A stretch of 64,000 nucleotides of DNA from Frigoribacterium sp. ACAM 257 (GTDB taxonomy: Bacteria; Actinomycetota; Actinomycetes; Actinomycetales; Microbacteriaceae): NCBI RefSeq assembly GCF_007954365.1, contig NZ_VOLO01000002.1, positions 372,001 through 436,000 on the forward strand. Reading direction: 5' to 3'. Position numbers and translations under genes: made by a program. Below are positions 56,287 to 64,000 of this stretch, one piece after another; positions within the stretch are counted from its first letter, which is position 1, and the number at the start of each line of letters is the position of its first letter. The notes beneath the pieces are model-generated. The model was not told the origin of the DNA. It worked only from the letters and a program-made list of their open reading frames with translations, and searched no databases.

Positions 56287-56823
56287 ATGTCTCGAATCGG
56301 AAGACTCCCCATCTCGATCCCTGCCGGGGTCGACGTGAAGATCGACGGCCAGGCCGTCTCGGTCAAGGGCCCGAAGGGCGAGCTGGCGCTCGTCGTCAAG
56401 AGCCCCATCGAAGCCAAGCTCGAAGAGGGCACCGTCGTCGTGACGCGTCCCGACGACGAGCGTGAGTCGCGTGCGCTGCACGGCCTGACCCGCACCCTGA
56501 TCGCCAACCAGATCATCGGCGTGACCCAGGGATACACCAAGGGCCTCGAGGTCGTCGGCACCGGTTACCGCGTGCAGGCCAAGGGCTCGAACGTCGAGTT
56601 CGCGCTCGGCTACTCGCACCCCATCACCGTCGAGCCGCCCGCGGGCATCAGCTTCACGGTCGAGGGCAACAACAAGCTCACGGTCGTCGGCATCGACAAG
56701 CAGGCCGTCGGCGAAGTCGCCGCCAACATCCGCAAGCTGCGCAAGCCCGAGCCCTACAAGGGCAAGGGTGTTCGCTACGCCGGCGAGGTCGTCCGCCGCA
56801 AGGCCGGAAAGTCAGGTAAGTAA
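56287..56823 (+). CDS. rplF: Ribosomal protein L6
   Basis: 178 residues, standard length. [34 protein letters not shown] and the C-terminal [23 protein letters not shown] with the L6 signature are present. L6 lies near the sarcin-ricin loop and the GTPase centre. Stop at 56823 is followed after 2 bases by rplR. Confidence 0.98.
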   Translation: MSRIGRLPISIPAGVDVKIDGQAVSVKGPKGELALVVKSPIEAKLEEGTVVVTRPDDERESRALHGLTRTLIANQIIGVTQGYTKGLEVVGTGYRVQAKGSNVEFALGYSHPITVEPPAGISFTVEGNNKLTVVGIDKQAVGEVAANIRKLRKPEPYKGKGVRYAGEVVRRKAGKSGK

Positions 56824-56825
56824 TC

Positions 56826-57197
56826 ATGGGTCTCGGTACACGAGGAAAATCCAAGTCGGCAGCCACCAAGCGCCGTCACACCCGCCTGCGCAAGAAGGTC
56901 GTGGGCACCGAAGAGCGCCCCCGTCTCGTCGTCACCCGCTCGGCCCGTCACGTCTTCGTGCAGGTCGTCGACGACAGCAAGGGCTTCACCGTCGCCAGCG
57001 CGTCGACCCTCGAGGCCGACATGCGCACCTTCGACGGTGACAAGACCGCGAAGTCCCGCAAGGTCGGCGCGCTCGTCGCCGAGCGTGCGAAGGCCGCGGG
57101 CATCGAGGCCGTCGTGTTCGATCGCGGCGGCAACAAGTACGCCGGACGCGTCGCGGCCATCGCCGAAGGCGCCCGAGAGGCTGGTTTGAACCTGTGA
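56826..57197 (+). CDS. rplR: Ribosomal protein L18
   Basis: 123 residues. The family pattern is [48 protein letters not shown] and the C-terminal [33 protein letters not shown]18 brings 5S rRNA into the large subunit together with L5. The stop overlaps the rpsE GTG in GTGA, so the two are coupled. Nothing unusual. Confidence 0.97.
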   Translation: MGLGTRGKSKSAATKRRHTRLRKKVVGTEERPRLVVTRSARHVFVQVVDDSKGFTVASASTLEADMRTFDGDKTAKSRKVGALVAERAKAAGIEAVVFDRGGNKYAGRVAAIAEGAREAGLNL

Positions 57198-57949
57198 GCG
57201 ACGCTACGAACACCACTCCCCCCGAGGCCCCGGCCGAGGCGACGACGGAGGCCGCAAAGGCTCCCGCCGAGGCCGTCGTCGAGCGCCCCGTCGAGACCGC
57301 TGCCGGCTCGGAGTCCAACAACCGCGAAGGCGGTCGTACCGACCGTCGTGGCGGACAGGGCCGCGGCGACCGCAACGCCGGCGGCCGTGGCCGTGGCGAC
57401 CGCGACGACAAGAGCCAGTTCCTGGAGCGCGTCGTCACGATCAACCGCGTGTCGAAGGTCGTCAAGGGCGGTCGTCGCTTCAGCTTCACGGCGCTCGTCG
57501 TCGTCGGCGACGGCAACGGACTCGTCGGCGTCGGCTACGGCAAGGCCCGAGAGGTCCCCACCGCCATCAGCAAGGGCGTCGAGGAGGCGAAGAAGAACTT
57601 CTTCCGCGTCCCCCGCATCGGCAACACCATCCCGCACCCCGTGCAGGGTGAGGCTGCTGCCGGCGTCGTCATGCTGCGTCCGGCCTCGGCCGGTACCGGT
57701 GTCATCGCGGGCGGTCCCGTCCGCGCCGTGCTCGAGTGCGCCGGCATCCACGACGTGCTCAGCAAGTCGCTCGGCTCGTCCAACACGATCAACATCGTGC
57801 ACGCGACCGTCACCGCGCTGAAGCTCCTCGAGGAGCCCCGTGCCGTCGCGGCCCGCCGTGGCCTCGACATCGACCAGGTGATGCCGGCGTTCCTGCAGCG
57901 TGCAGAGGACGCAGCGCGCACCGCCGCGACCGAGAAGGCAGGTGCCTGA
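57194..57949 (+). CDS. rpsE: Ribosomal protein S5 with RGG-rich N-terminal extension
   Basis: 251 residues from GTG at 57194. Core S5 ([65 protein letters not shown]) starts at about residue 77, against residue 10 in E. coli (167 residues). The 75-residue extension has an Ala/Glu part and an Arg/Gly part ([26 protein letters not shown]) that could contact RNA. S5 is part of the mRNA helicase and accuracy centre. rpmD overlaps the stop (TGATG). Confidence 0.96.
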   Translation: MSDATNTTPPEAPAEATTEAAKAPAEAVVERPVETAAGSESNNREGGRTDRRGGQGRGDRNAGGRGRGDRDDKSQFLERVVTINRVSKVVKGGRRFSFTALVVVGDGNGLVGVGYGKAREVPTAISKGVEEAKKNFFRVPRIGNTIPHPVQGEAAAGVVMLRPASAGTGVIAGGPVRAVLECAGIHDVLSKSLGSSNTINIVHATVTALKLLEEPRAVAARRGLDIDQVMPAFLQRAEDAARTAATEKAGA

Positions 57950-58134
57950 TGGCCGCCAACCTCAAGGTGACCCAGATCAAGTCCGTAATCAGCGAGAAGC
58001 AGAACCAGCGTGACACGCTGCGGAGCCTGGGCCTCAAGCGCATCGGCCACTCGGTCGTTCGCGAGGACACCAAGCAGAACCGTGGCTACGTCAACGTGGT
58101 CGCTCACCTCGTGAAGGTCGAGGAGATTGACTAA
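57949..58134 (+). CDS. rpmD: Ribosomal protein L30
   Basis: 61 residues, typical size. [55 protein letters not shown] is a canonical bacterial L30. The ATG at 57949 overlaps the rpsE stop, and the stop overlaps the rplO start (TAATG). L30 is a small 50S protein next to the 5S region. No abnormality. Confidence 0.96.
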   Translation: MAANLKVTQIKSVISEKQNQRDTLRSLGLKRIGHSVVREDTKQNRGYVNVVAHLVKVEEID

Positions 58135-58757
58135 TGGCTGACGAGAAGAAGGAGCCGGCCGAGAAGGCCGCGCCCAAGAAGGCCGCCGCCCCCAAGGCGA
58201 CGACCACCAAGGCTGCCCCCAAGGCCGCCGCCAAGAAGCCGGCTGCCGACAAGGCCGCCGCATCCACGACGTCCACCACGAAGTCGGCCCCGGCCGCCTC
58301 GTCGGACGTCGCGCGTCCGCAGGTGCTCAAGGTGCACCACCTCCGCCCGGCTCCCGGTGCCAAGAAGGCGAAGACCCGCGTCGGACGCGGTGAGGGCTCG
58401 AAGGGCAAGACGGCCGGACGTGGCACGAAGGGCCAGAAGGCCCGGTACCAGGTCAAGGTCGGCTTCGAGGGCGGCCAGATGCCGCTGCACATGCGTACTC
58501 CGAAGCTGCGCGGGTTCAAGAACCCGTTCCGCGTCGAGTACCAGGTCGTCAACCTCGAGAAGCTCGGCGAGCTGTACCCCCAGGGAGGCGAGGTCACCAT
58601 CGGCGACCTGGTCGCCAAGGGCGCCGTCCGCAAGAACGAGAAGGTCAAGGTCCTCGGACAGGGCGACCTCAGCGTCGCGCTGACCGTCGCGGTCGACAAG
58701 GTCTCCGGCTCTGCCGAAGAGAAGATCGTCGCCGCAGGCGGATCCGTCACCAAGTAA
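58134..58757 (+). CDS. rplO: Ribosomal protein L15 with N-terminal extension
   Basis: 207 residues. The conserved L15 core ([61 protein letters not shown]) begins near residue 64. The preceding 60 residues are an Ala/Lys/Pro/Thr-rich, histone-H1-like tail ([31 protein letters not shown]) missing in E. coli (144 residues). L15 is a late assembly protein near the exit region. A hairpin follows before secY. Confidence 0.96.
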   Translation: MADEKKEPAEKAAPKKAAAPKATTTKAAPKAAAKKPAADKAAASTTSTTKSAPAASSDVARPQVLKVHHLRPAPGAKKAKTRVGRGEGSKGKTAGRGTKGQKARYQVKVGFEGGQMPLHMRTPKLRGFKNPFRVEYQVVNLEKLGELYPQGGEVTIGDLVAKGAVRKNEKVKVLGQGDLSVALTVAVDKVSGSAEEKIVAAGGSVTK

Positions 58758-58761
58758 TGCC

Positions 58762-58796
58762 CTGAGGGGGTGGTCCGTCAGGGCCACCCCCTTCAG
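58762..58796 (+). terminator. Hairpin between rplO and secY
   Basis: GGGGGTGG pairs with CCACCCCC, and the outer CTGA/TTCAG extends the stem, around TCCGTCAGGG. It may reduce read-through into secY. Confidence 0.6.
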
Positions 58797-58826
58797 TCGT
58801 CTATCCTTCACACCGGGAGGCCCACC

Positions 58827-60149
58827 ATGTTCAGAGCTGTCGCGCGCATCATGCGCACGCCCGACCTTCGCCGCAAGATCGGGTTCACGCTCGGCATCAT
58901 CGCGCTCTTCCGGCTGGGGTCCTTCATCCCTGCGCCGTTCGTGGACTACCAGAACGTGCAGCTCTGCCTCGCCGGCAGCCAGGGCACGTCGGGCCTCTAC
59001 GAGCTCGTGAACCTCTTCAGCGGCGGCGCCCTGCTGCAGCTCTCCGTGTTCGCGCTGGGCATCATGCCCTACATCACGTCGTCGATCATCGTGCAGCTGC
59101 TGCGCGTGGTGATCCCACACTTCGACACCCTCTACAAAGAGGGCCAGTCCGGCCAGGCCAAGCTGACCCAGTACACGCGCTACCTCACCATCGCGCTGGG
59201 CATCCTGCAGTCGACCACGCTAATCACCGTCGCTCGCTCCGGCACCCTGTTCGCGGGCTCCGGCGCCGCCGAGTGCCAGCAGCTCATCACCAACGACGCC
59301 TGGTACGCCGTCCTCCTCATGGTCATCACCATGACGGCCGGTACCGGCCTCATCATGTGGATGGGCGAGCTCATCACCGAGCGCGGCATCGGCAACGGCA
59401 TGTCTCTCCTCATCTTCACGTCGATCGCTGCTCGGTTCCCCACGGCCCTCTGGAGCATCGCCCAGGCCCGTGGCTTCGAGATCTTCCTGATGGTCATCGC
59501 GGTCGGGCTGGTCATCATGGCCGCCGTCGTGTTCGTCGAGCAGTCGCAGCGACGCGTGCCGGTCCAGTACGCCAAGCGCATGGTCGGCAGGCGCACGTAC
59601 GGGGGCAACAACACCTACATCCCGATCAAGGTCAACATGGCCGGCGTCGTGCCCGTCATCTTCGCCTCGTCGCTGCTGTACCTGCCTGCCCTGGTCGCGC
59701 AGTTCAACCGGCCGACCGACGGGACGGCCCCGGCCGCCTGGGTCTCGTGGGTCGAGGCGAACCTCACCTCGGGCGACAACCCGCTGTACATGGCCGTCTA
59801 CTTCGCGCTCATCGTCGGGTTCACGTACTTCTACGTCGCAATCACCTTCAACCCCGAAGAGGTCGCCGACAACATGAAGAAGTACGGCGGGTTCATCCCC
59901 GGCATCCGTGCCGGTCGTCCGACCGCCGAGTACCTCGACTACGTCCTGACGCGGGTGACGCTGCCCGGCTCCCTCTACCTCGGCATCGTGGCGCTCATCC
60001 CGCTGATCGCCCTCGCCACCGTGGGCGCGAACCAGAACTTCCCCTTCGGAGGCGCGAGCATCCTGATCATCGTCGGCGTCGGTCTCGAGACGGTCAAGCA
60101 GATCGACTCGCAGCTCCAGCAGCGGCACTACGAGGGGCTCCTCCGATGA
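58827..60149 (+). CDS. secY: Preprotein translocase subunit SecY
   Basis: 440 residues from ATG at 58827 (GGGAGG 6 bases upstream). The family start is [39 protein letters not shown]. Ten membrane segments can be followed, including [18 protein letters not shown] and the cytosolic loop with [30 protein letters not shown]. SecY is the protein-conducting channel. The C-terminal cytosolic tail is short ([12 protein letters not shown]). adk overlaps the stop by four bases (ATGA). Confidence 0.97.
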   Translation: MFRAVARIMRTPDLRRKIGFTLGIIALFRLGSFIPAPFVDYQNVQLCLAGSQGTSGLYELVNLFSGGALLQLSVFALGIMPYITSSIIVQLLRVVIPHFDTLYKEGQSGQAKLTQYTRYLTIALGILQSTTLITVARSGTLFAGSGAAECQQLITNDAWYAVLLMVITMTAGTGLIMWMGELITERGIGNGMSLLIFTSIAARFPTALWSIAQARGFEIFLMVIAVGLVIMAAVVFVEQSQRRVPVQYAKRMVGRRTYGGNNTYIPIKVNMAGVVPVIFASSLLYLPALVAQFNRPTDGTAPAAWVSWVEANLTSGDNPLYMAVYFALIVGFTYFYVAITFNPEEVADNMKKYGGFIPGIRAGRPTAEYLDYVLTRVTLPGSLYLGIVALIPLIALATVGANQNFPFGGASILIIVGVGLETVKQIDSQLQQRHYEGLLR

Positions 60150-60766
60150 CCGGTGCACAGTCCAGTCCCGCACCGCGCCTCCTGATCGTCGGTCCGCCCG
60201 GGGCGGGCAAGGGCACCCAGGCAGTGCGCATCGCCGAGTCGTTCGGCGTCCCTGCCATCTCGACCGGCGACATCTTCCGGGCGAACGTCGCCGGTGAGAC
60301 CGATCTCGGACTCAAGGTGAAGGCGATCATCGACGCCGGCGACTACGTTCCGGATAGCCTCACCAACGAGCTCGTCAGCGACCGCCTGGCCGAGGCGGAC
60401 GCCGAGCAGGGGTTCCTGCTCGACGGCTACCCCCGCACCGTTCAGCAGGTCGAGTTCCTCGACGACTTCCTCGCCGGTCGCGGCGAAGCCCTCGCGGCCG
60501 TCGTGCAGCTCGTCGCCGACCGCGACGAGATCGTCGAGCGCCTGCGCCGACGCGCTCTCGACCAGGGACGCTCCGACGACACGGAGGAGGCGATCCGCCA
60601 CCGGCAGGACGTCTACCTCCGCGAGACCGCTCCTCTGATCGAGACGTACCGCGACCGCAGCCTGCTCGTCGAGGTCGACGGGCTGGGCACGATCGACGAG
60701 GTCGCCGCTCGCATCGACGACGCTCTCGTGGCCGCCGGCTTCCGGCGCACCGCCTCCGCGTCCTGA
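60146..60766 (+). CDS. adk: Adenylate kinase
   Basis: 206 residues from ATG at 60146. The P-loop [10 protein letters not shown] is at residues 16-25, and the AMP-binding [10 protein letters not shown] and [19 protein letters not shown] (DGYPR) are intact. The LID between [20 protein letters not shown] is the short, zinc-free form seen in actinobacteria. It interconverts ATP, ADP and AMP. It overlaps secY by ATGA, and map follows after 5 bases, an ordinary ribosomal-cluster order. Confidence 0.97.
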   Translation: MTGAQSSPAPRLLIVGPPGAGKGTQAVRIAESFGVPAISTGDIFRANVAGETDLGLKVKAIIDAGDYVPDSLTNELVSDRLAEADAEQGFLLDGYPRTVQQVEFLDDFLAGRGEALAAVVQLVADRDEIVERLRRRALDQGRSDDTEEAIRHRQDVYLRETAPLIETYRDRSLLVEVDGLGTIDEVAARIDDALVAAGFRRTASAS

Positions 60767-60771
60767 ACGAC

Positions 60772-61605
60772 GTGTCCCTCCGCAAGCCCGGGATATACAA
60801 GACGCCCGACGAGCTCAGGCTCATGGTGAGACCGGGCGTGCTGACGGCGGAGGCCCTCGACGCGGTCGCGGCCGTCATCCGGCCCGGCGTCACGACGGGC
60901 GAGCTCGACCTCGTGGCCGAGCGCACGATCCGCGAAGGCGGAGGCGTGCCCAACTTCATGCTGGTGCCGGGGTACCGGCACACGATCTGCGCGTCCGTCA
61001 ACGACGAGGTCGTCCACGGCATCCCCGGTGACCGTGTGCTGCAGGCCGGCGACCTCGTCTCGGTCGACTGCGGTGCGGAGGTGGACGGCTGGAACGGCGA
61101 CAGCGCCCGTACCTTCGTGCTCGACGACGACAGCCGGCCCGAGCTCGTGGCAGAGCGTCGGTTCCTGTCCGAGGTGACCGAGGAGGCGCTCTGGCACGGC
61201 ATCGCCGCGTTGGCGGGTGCCCGCGGCCTCAACGAGGTCGGCGACGCCGTCGAGGCCCTCGTGGAGTCCCGAGGGGAGTTCGGCATCGTCGAGGACTACA
61301 CCGGACACGGGATCGGCCGGTCGATGCACGAGGATCCCCCCGTCTTCAACTACCGGGTGCGAGGTCGCGGTCCCGCGGTGCGGCCCGGCCTGGTCGTCGC
61401 CATCGAGCCCATGATCACCCTCGGACGCGCCGACACGGTGACCCGGGACGACGAGTGGACGGTCGCCACGGTCGACGGCTCGGGGGCCGCACACTGGGAG
61501 CACTCCGTCGCCGTCCACGCCGGCGGCATCTGGGTCACGACGGCCCACGACGGGGGAGCGGCCGGTCTGGCCGCTCTCGGTGTCGTGCCCGTCCCGATCC
61601 CCTGA
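60772..61605 (+). CDS. map: Methionine aminopeptidase, second copy
   Basis: 277 residues from GTG at 60772. Type I MetAP ligands are visible: Asp in VSVDCGAEVDGWNGDSA (two Asp), His in GHGIGRSMHEDPP, Glu in VVAIEPMI and Glu-like in HWEHSVAV. A 20-residue C-terminal tail (AAGLAALGVVPVPIP) follows. It is the copy in the secY-adk-map context, which is the usual essential one. It differs from the copy at 22588 in sequence, so it is not a recent duplication. The gene is convergent with the LCP gene. Confidence 0.95.
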   Translation: MSLRKPGIYKTPDELRLMVRPGVLTAEALDAVAAVIRPGVTTGELDLVAERTIREGGGVPNFMLVPGYRHTICASVNDEVVHGIPGDRVLQAGDLVSVDCGAEVDGWNGDSARTFVLDDDSRPELVAERRFLSEVTEEALWHGIAALAGARGLNEVGDAVEALVESRGEFGIVEDYTGHGIGRSMHEDPPVFNYRVRGRGPAVRPGLVVAIEPMITLGRADTVTRDDEWTVATVDGSGAAHWEHSVAVHAGGIWVTTAHDGGAAGLAALGVVPVPIP

Positions 61606-61614
61606 CCCGCAGCG

Positions 61615-62877
61615 TCAGCCCCGGGACGACCCGACCGAGCAGGTGGCCTCGGCGGCGGTCTGGCCGGTGATGGTCGAGGGCAGCGTGGTGGTCACCGGTG
61701 CGGGCTCTGCCGGCGTGCTCGTCGCCGGATCGGAAGGTGCGGTCGTCTCGGCCGGAGCCGGAGCCGTGGCCTCGGGCGCCGGTGCGGCCGACTCGTCCGC
61801 GGTGGAGCCGCGACCCTCCGACTGGTCGCCCAGGGTGAACTTCTGGTCGGCCTGCAGCGCGGCCTCGAGCACGGCGGCGTCGGACTCCGACGGGATCACC
61901 CTGCCCGCCTGGTCCGGGTCGTCGACGACCGGGTACTGGACGAAGACGATGTCGGAGGGCGTCAGGTCGCGGAGTGCGAGTGCCAGGGACACCAGTGTGT
62001 CGGGGGAGCTCAGGGACGAGGAGAGCGTCATGTTGCCGAGGGCGGCCGAGGCCAGCTTGTAGAGCGTGGTGGGGCTGCCGAGGGTGCCGCCCGAGATGAT
62101 CGTCCGCATCATGGACGAGAGGAACACCTGCTGCGAGCTGATCCGGGCGAGGTCGCTGCCGTCGCCGACGCCGTGGCGGGTGCGGAGGAACTGCAGGGCG
62201 TCCACCCCCTGCAGCGAGTGCGTGCCGGCCGAGAGGTCGAGCCCCGTGTCCGTGTCGCGGATGCGCTGGGCGACGCACACGTCGACCCCGCCGAGCGCGT
62301 TCGACATCTCGATGACGCCGTCGAACGTGATCATGCCCGCGTAGTAAACGCTGAGCCCGGTCATGCTCTCGACCGCGGCGACGGTGCAGCCGATGCCGCC
62401 GTCCCCGTAGAGGGTGTTGAACTGCTGGTACGAGGCCGCAGGACGACTCGCCCCGTCGTCCCCCGTGCACGCCGGCCGGTCGATCATGAGGTCCCGCGGG
62501 AAGCTCACGGCCGTCAGCTGCGTCTGGTCCTCGGAGAGGTGGACGAGGATGTTCACGTCGTTGCGCACCCCGTCGACGACGCCGGCGGCGACGGCGCTGC
62601 CGGGATCGCGCTGGTCGCTGCCGATCAGCAGGATGTTCGCGCCGCCCGGCATCGCCGAGATCTCGTCGGGGACCGCCGTCTCGTTGTCGAGCGCCACCGA
62701 CGTGACGGACGACGAGAGCTGCTGCGCGGTGATGGCAGCCAAGGAGGCGCCGCTCACCAGCAGCACCGCCAGCGTGCTCGCCACCACGGTGACCAGGGCG
62801 CGGACCGGCCCTCGGCGTCGGAGGCGACCGTGACGGGCGGCGCCTCGGCGGCCGGGCGTGCGTGTCTGCGGGGGCAT
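61615..62877 (-). CDS. LytR-CpsA-Psr family cell-wall polymer ligase
   Basis: 420 residues from ATG at 62877, with AGGAG 7 bases upstream; an earlier ATG/GTG at 62955/62958 lies upstream of the predicted -10. A basic N-terminus is followed by one membrane helix (VRALVTVVASTLAVLLVSGASLAAI), then the LCP domain: NILLIGSDQRDPG, GVRNDVNILVHLSEDQTQLTAVSFPRDLMI, then NALGGVDVCVA and VDALQFLRTRHG. The C-terminus is an Ala/Pro/Thr/Ser-rich tail. LCP proteins attach polyprenyl-linked glycans to peptidoglycan at the outer face. The carrier substrate is unknown. It is divergent from infA. Confidence 0.9.
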   Translation of the reverse strand: MPPQTRTPGRRGAARHGRLRRRGPVRALVTVVASTLAVLLVSGASLAAITAQQLSSSVTSVALDNETAVPDEISAMPGGANILLIGSDQRDPGSAVAAGVVDGVRNDVNILVHLSEDQTQLTAVSFPRDLMIDRPACTGDDGASRPAASYQQFNTLYGDGGIGCTVAAVESMTGLSVYYAGMITFDGVIEMSNALGGVDVCVAQRIRDTDTGLDLSAGTHSLQGVDALQFLRTRHGVGDGSDLARISSQQVFLSSMMRTIISGGTLGSPTTLYKLASAALGNMTLSSSLSSPDTLVSLALALRDLTPSDIVFVQYPVVDDPDQAGRVIPSESDAAVLEAALQADQKFTLGDQSEGRGSTADESAAPAPEATAPAPAETTAPSDPATSTPAEPAPVTTTLPSTITGQTAAEATCSVGSSRG

Positions 62878-62935
62878 GCGGAGCTCCTGGTCGGCGTCAT
62901 CGTCGTCGACTCGGCGTGTCGGGTCGACGGGCGGG

Positions 62936-62965
62936 TTGCTGAAGTGTAGCGGCATCACCTAGGAT
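62936..62965 (+). promoter_or_regulatory. infA promoter
   Basis: TTGCTG (62936-62941), 18 bases, TAGGAT (62960-62965). The start near 62972 leaves a leader of about 86 bases to infA. The region overlaps the minus-strand -10 TACACT (62948-62943), so both promoters are interleaved. Confidence 0.5.
62943..62948 (-). promoter_or_regulatory. -10 element TACACT of LCP gene
   Basis: AGTGTA on the plus strand reads TACACT on the minus strand, giving a start near 62936 and a 59-base leader with AGGAG before the ATG at 62877. The -35 is weak. Confidence 0.4.
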
Positions 62966-63057
62966 CGATCTTTGGTGTTCCCAGGCCACATCTGTGTGCC
63001 CGGGGCCGCCGACTGCCCGCACGACCAACACCCCCAACTCTGAGCGACTGTGAGTCC

Positions 63058-63279
63058 ATGGCCAAAAAAGACGGTGTCATCGAAATCGAAGGAGCTGTGA
63101 TCGAAGCTCTGCCCAACGCGATGTTCCGCGTCGAGCTGACCAACGGTCACAAGGTTCTCGCCCACATCTCGGGAAAGATGCGTCAGCACTACATCCGCAT
63201 CCTCCCCGAAGACCGTGTGATCGTCGAGCTGAGCCCCTACGACCTGACCCGCGGCCGGATCGTCTACCGCTACAAGTAG
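63058..63279 (+). CDS. infA: Translation initiation factor IF-1
   Basis: 73 residues, the standard length. [72 protein letters not shown] is canonical IF-1, an OB-fold protein occupying the ribosomal A site during initiation. The ribosome site is weak. It leads the infA-rpmJ-rpsM group, with a small hairpin at 63299 before rpmJ. Confidence 0.98.
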   Translation: MAKKDGVIEIEGAVIEALPNAMFRVELTNGHKVLAHISGKMRQHYIRILPEDRVIVELSPYDLTRGRIVYRYK

Positions 63280-63298
63280 GGCGTGCTGGAAAGGAACG

Positions 63299-63318
63299 GC
63301 CCCGCGCACCCGCGGGGC
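63299..63318 (+). other. Hairpin between infA and rpmJ
   Basis: GCCCCGCG (63299-63306) pairs with CGCGGGGC (63311-63318), loop CACC. It probably affects read-through between infA and rpmJ. Confidence 0.5.
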
Positions 63319-63347
63319 ACGAAGCCAGCGAGATCAAGGAAACAACG

Positions 63348-63464
63348 ATGAAGGTCAACCCCAGCGTCAAGCCCATCTGCGAGCACTGCAAGGTGATCCG
63401 CCGCAAGGGCAACGTCATGGTCATCTGCAAGAGCAACCCCCGCCACAAGCAGCGTCAGGGCTAG
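63348..63464 (+). CDS. rpmJ: Ribosomal protein L36 (zinc type)
   Basis: 38 residues. [23 protein letters not shown] starts it and [15 protein letters not shown] ends it. Cys11, Cys14, Cys27 and His32 supply the zinc ligands of the C+ form of L36. The gene is short and easily overlooked. The ribosome site AAGGAAAC is 6 bases upstream of the ATG at 63348. It lies between infA and rpsM, as in most bacteria. L36 is the smallest 50S protein; zinc-free paralogues exist elsewhere in many genomes. Confidence 0.95.
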   Translation: MKVNPSVKPICEHCKVIRRKGNVMVICKSNPRHKQRQG

Positions 63465-63659
63465 GCAGCGGGAACGCTCCGGCCGCGTGAGCGGCCTGCA
63501 GCAACCGGGGCTCCCGAGCCCCACAGCACCACCCCACGAGCAGCACCAGAACTCGTCGACACGTCGCCCTGCGCGACGCCCGGCGGGGGACACCCCGGGA
63601 CGGAGGCCCGGGCACCGGTGCTGCGACAGACCTCCACCACTCTCTGAGGAGAAGCCACC

Positions 63660-64000
63660 ATGGCACGTCTAGCAGGCGTTGACATCCCGCGCGACAAGCG
63701 CGTCGAAGTCGCACTGACCTACATCTACGGAGTCGGCCGCACCCGCGCGCTCAAGACTCTCGCCGAGACCGAGATCGACGGCAACATCCGCGTCAAGGAC
63801 CTCACGGACGACCAGCTCGTCCTGCTCCGCGACCACATCGAGGGCAACTTCAAGGTAGAGGGCGACCTCCGTCGCGAGGTCGCCGCCGACATCCGCCGCA
63901 AGGTCGAGATCGGCAGCTACGAGGGCATCCGCCACCGCCGCGGCCTGCCTGTGCGCGGCCAGCGCACCAAGACGAACGCGCGTACCCGCAAGGGCCCGAA
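63660..64000 (+). CDS. rpsM: Ribosomal protein S13, 3' end cut by window
   Basis: The first 113 residues are visible: [63 protein letters not shown], then [50 protein letters not shown]13 lies in the 30S head and contacts the P-site tRNA and S19. The start ATG is 6 bases after GAGGAG. The 195-base gap from rpmJ contains a GGCCGC/GCGGCC hairpin at 63481-63496. The C-terminal residues fall beyond the window. Confidence 0.97.
   Translation, partial: MARLAGVDIPRDKRVEVALTYIYGVGRTRALKTLAETEIDGNIRVKDLTDDQLVLLRDHIEGNFKVEGDLRREVAADIRRKVEIGSYEGIRHRRGLPVRGQRTKTNARTRKGP

Overview
The window is a GC-rich (roughly 70%) actinobacterial chromosome segment. The gene content, the TTG-initiated rpoB and rpoC, the Ala/Lys-rich tails on ribosomal proteins, the TANNNT-plus-6-nt leaderless promoters and the mycothiol-synthase-like tandem acetyltransferase all point to a motile member of the Microbacteriaceae. 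That family assignment is inference from gene content, not from a search.

Layout. 1-362: the end of a minus-strand locus with an ESX/WXG100-like helical protein. 622-12155: a tightly overlapping flagellar operon, flbD-motA-motB-fliM-fliN-fliO-fliP-fliQ-fliR-flhB-flhA followed by an FlhF-like gene, preceded by a good sigma28 (FliA/WhiG)-type promoter. csrA (12347) follows with its own leaderless promoter. 12642-13499: a spermidine-synthase-like protein on the minus strand. 13840-21262: rpoB and rpoC. 21445-24774: accessory housekeeping genes (tandem GNAT, a first methionine aminopeptidase, an XRE regulator, a second GNAT and an unknown small protein).

25093-27483 (minus strand) holds a four-gene module: an unknown protein, a CvnD/MglA-like small GTPase and two roadblock/LC7 proteins. 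It diverges from a complete type IV pilus operon (27835-40886): pilB, pilT, pilC, major pilin, three minor pilins (two very large), prepilin peptidase, pilM, pilN, pilO. The arrangement suggests that the GTPase/roadblock module controls pilus assembly or polarity, which is the most interesting hypothesis in the window.

41588-46296 is the str operon (rpsL, rpsG, fusA, tuf) with a near-consensus promoter and a long leader. 46381-48609 is a short accessory interlude: an orphan MT0933-like antitoxin, a type IB topoisomerase, and a DarT-like (ssDNA ADP-ribosyltransferase) protein with an N-terminal zinc-ribbon-like motif and no neighbouring DarG. 48675-61605 is the S10-spc-alpha ribosomal region (rpsJ to rplO, secY, adk, map) with no rpsN (S14) at the usual place between rplE and rpsH; two hairpins sit there instead. 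A LytR-CpsA-Psr protein (minus strand) diverges from infA-rpmJ-rpsM, which runs off the right edge.

Together the window encodes flagellar export and motor parts, a type IV pilus with a probable small-GTPase switch, and most of the core transcription and translation machinery. No CRISPR array, rRNA, tRNA, insertion sequence or prophage was recognised.
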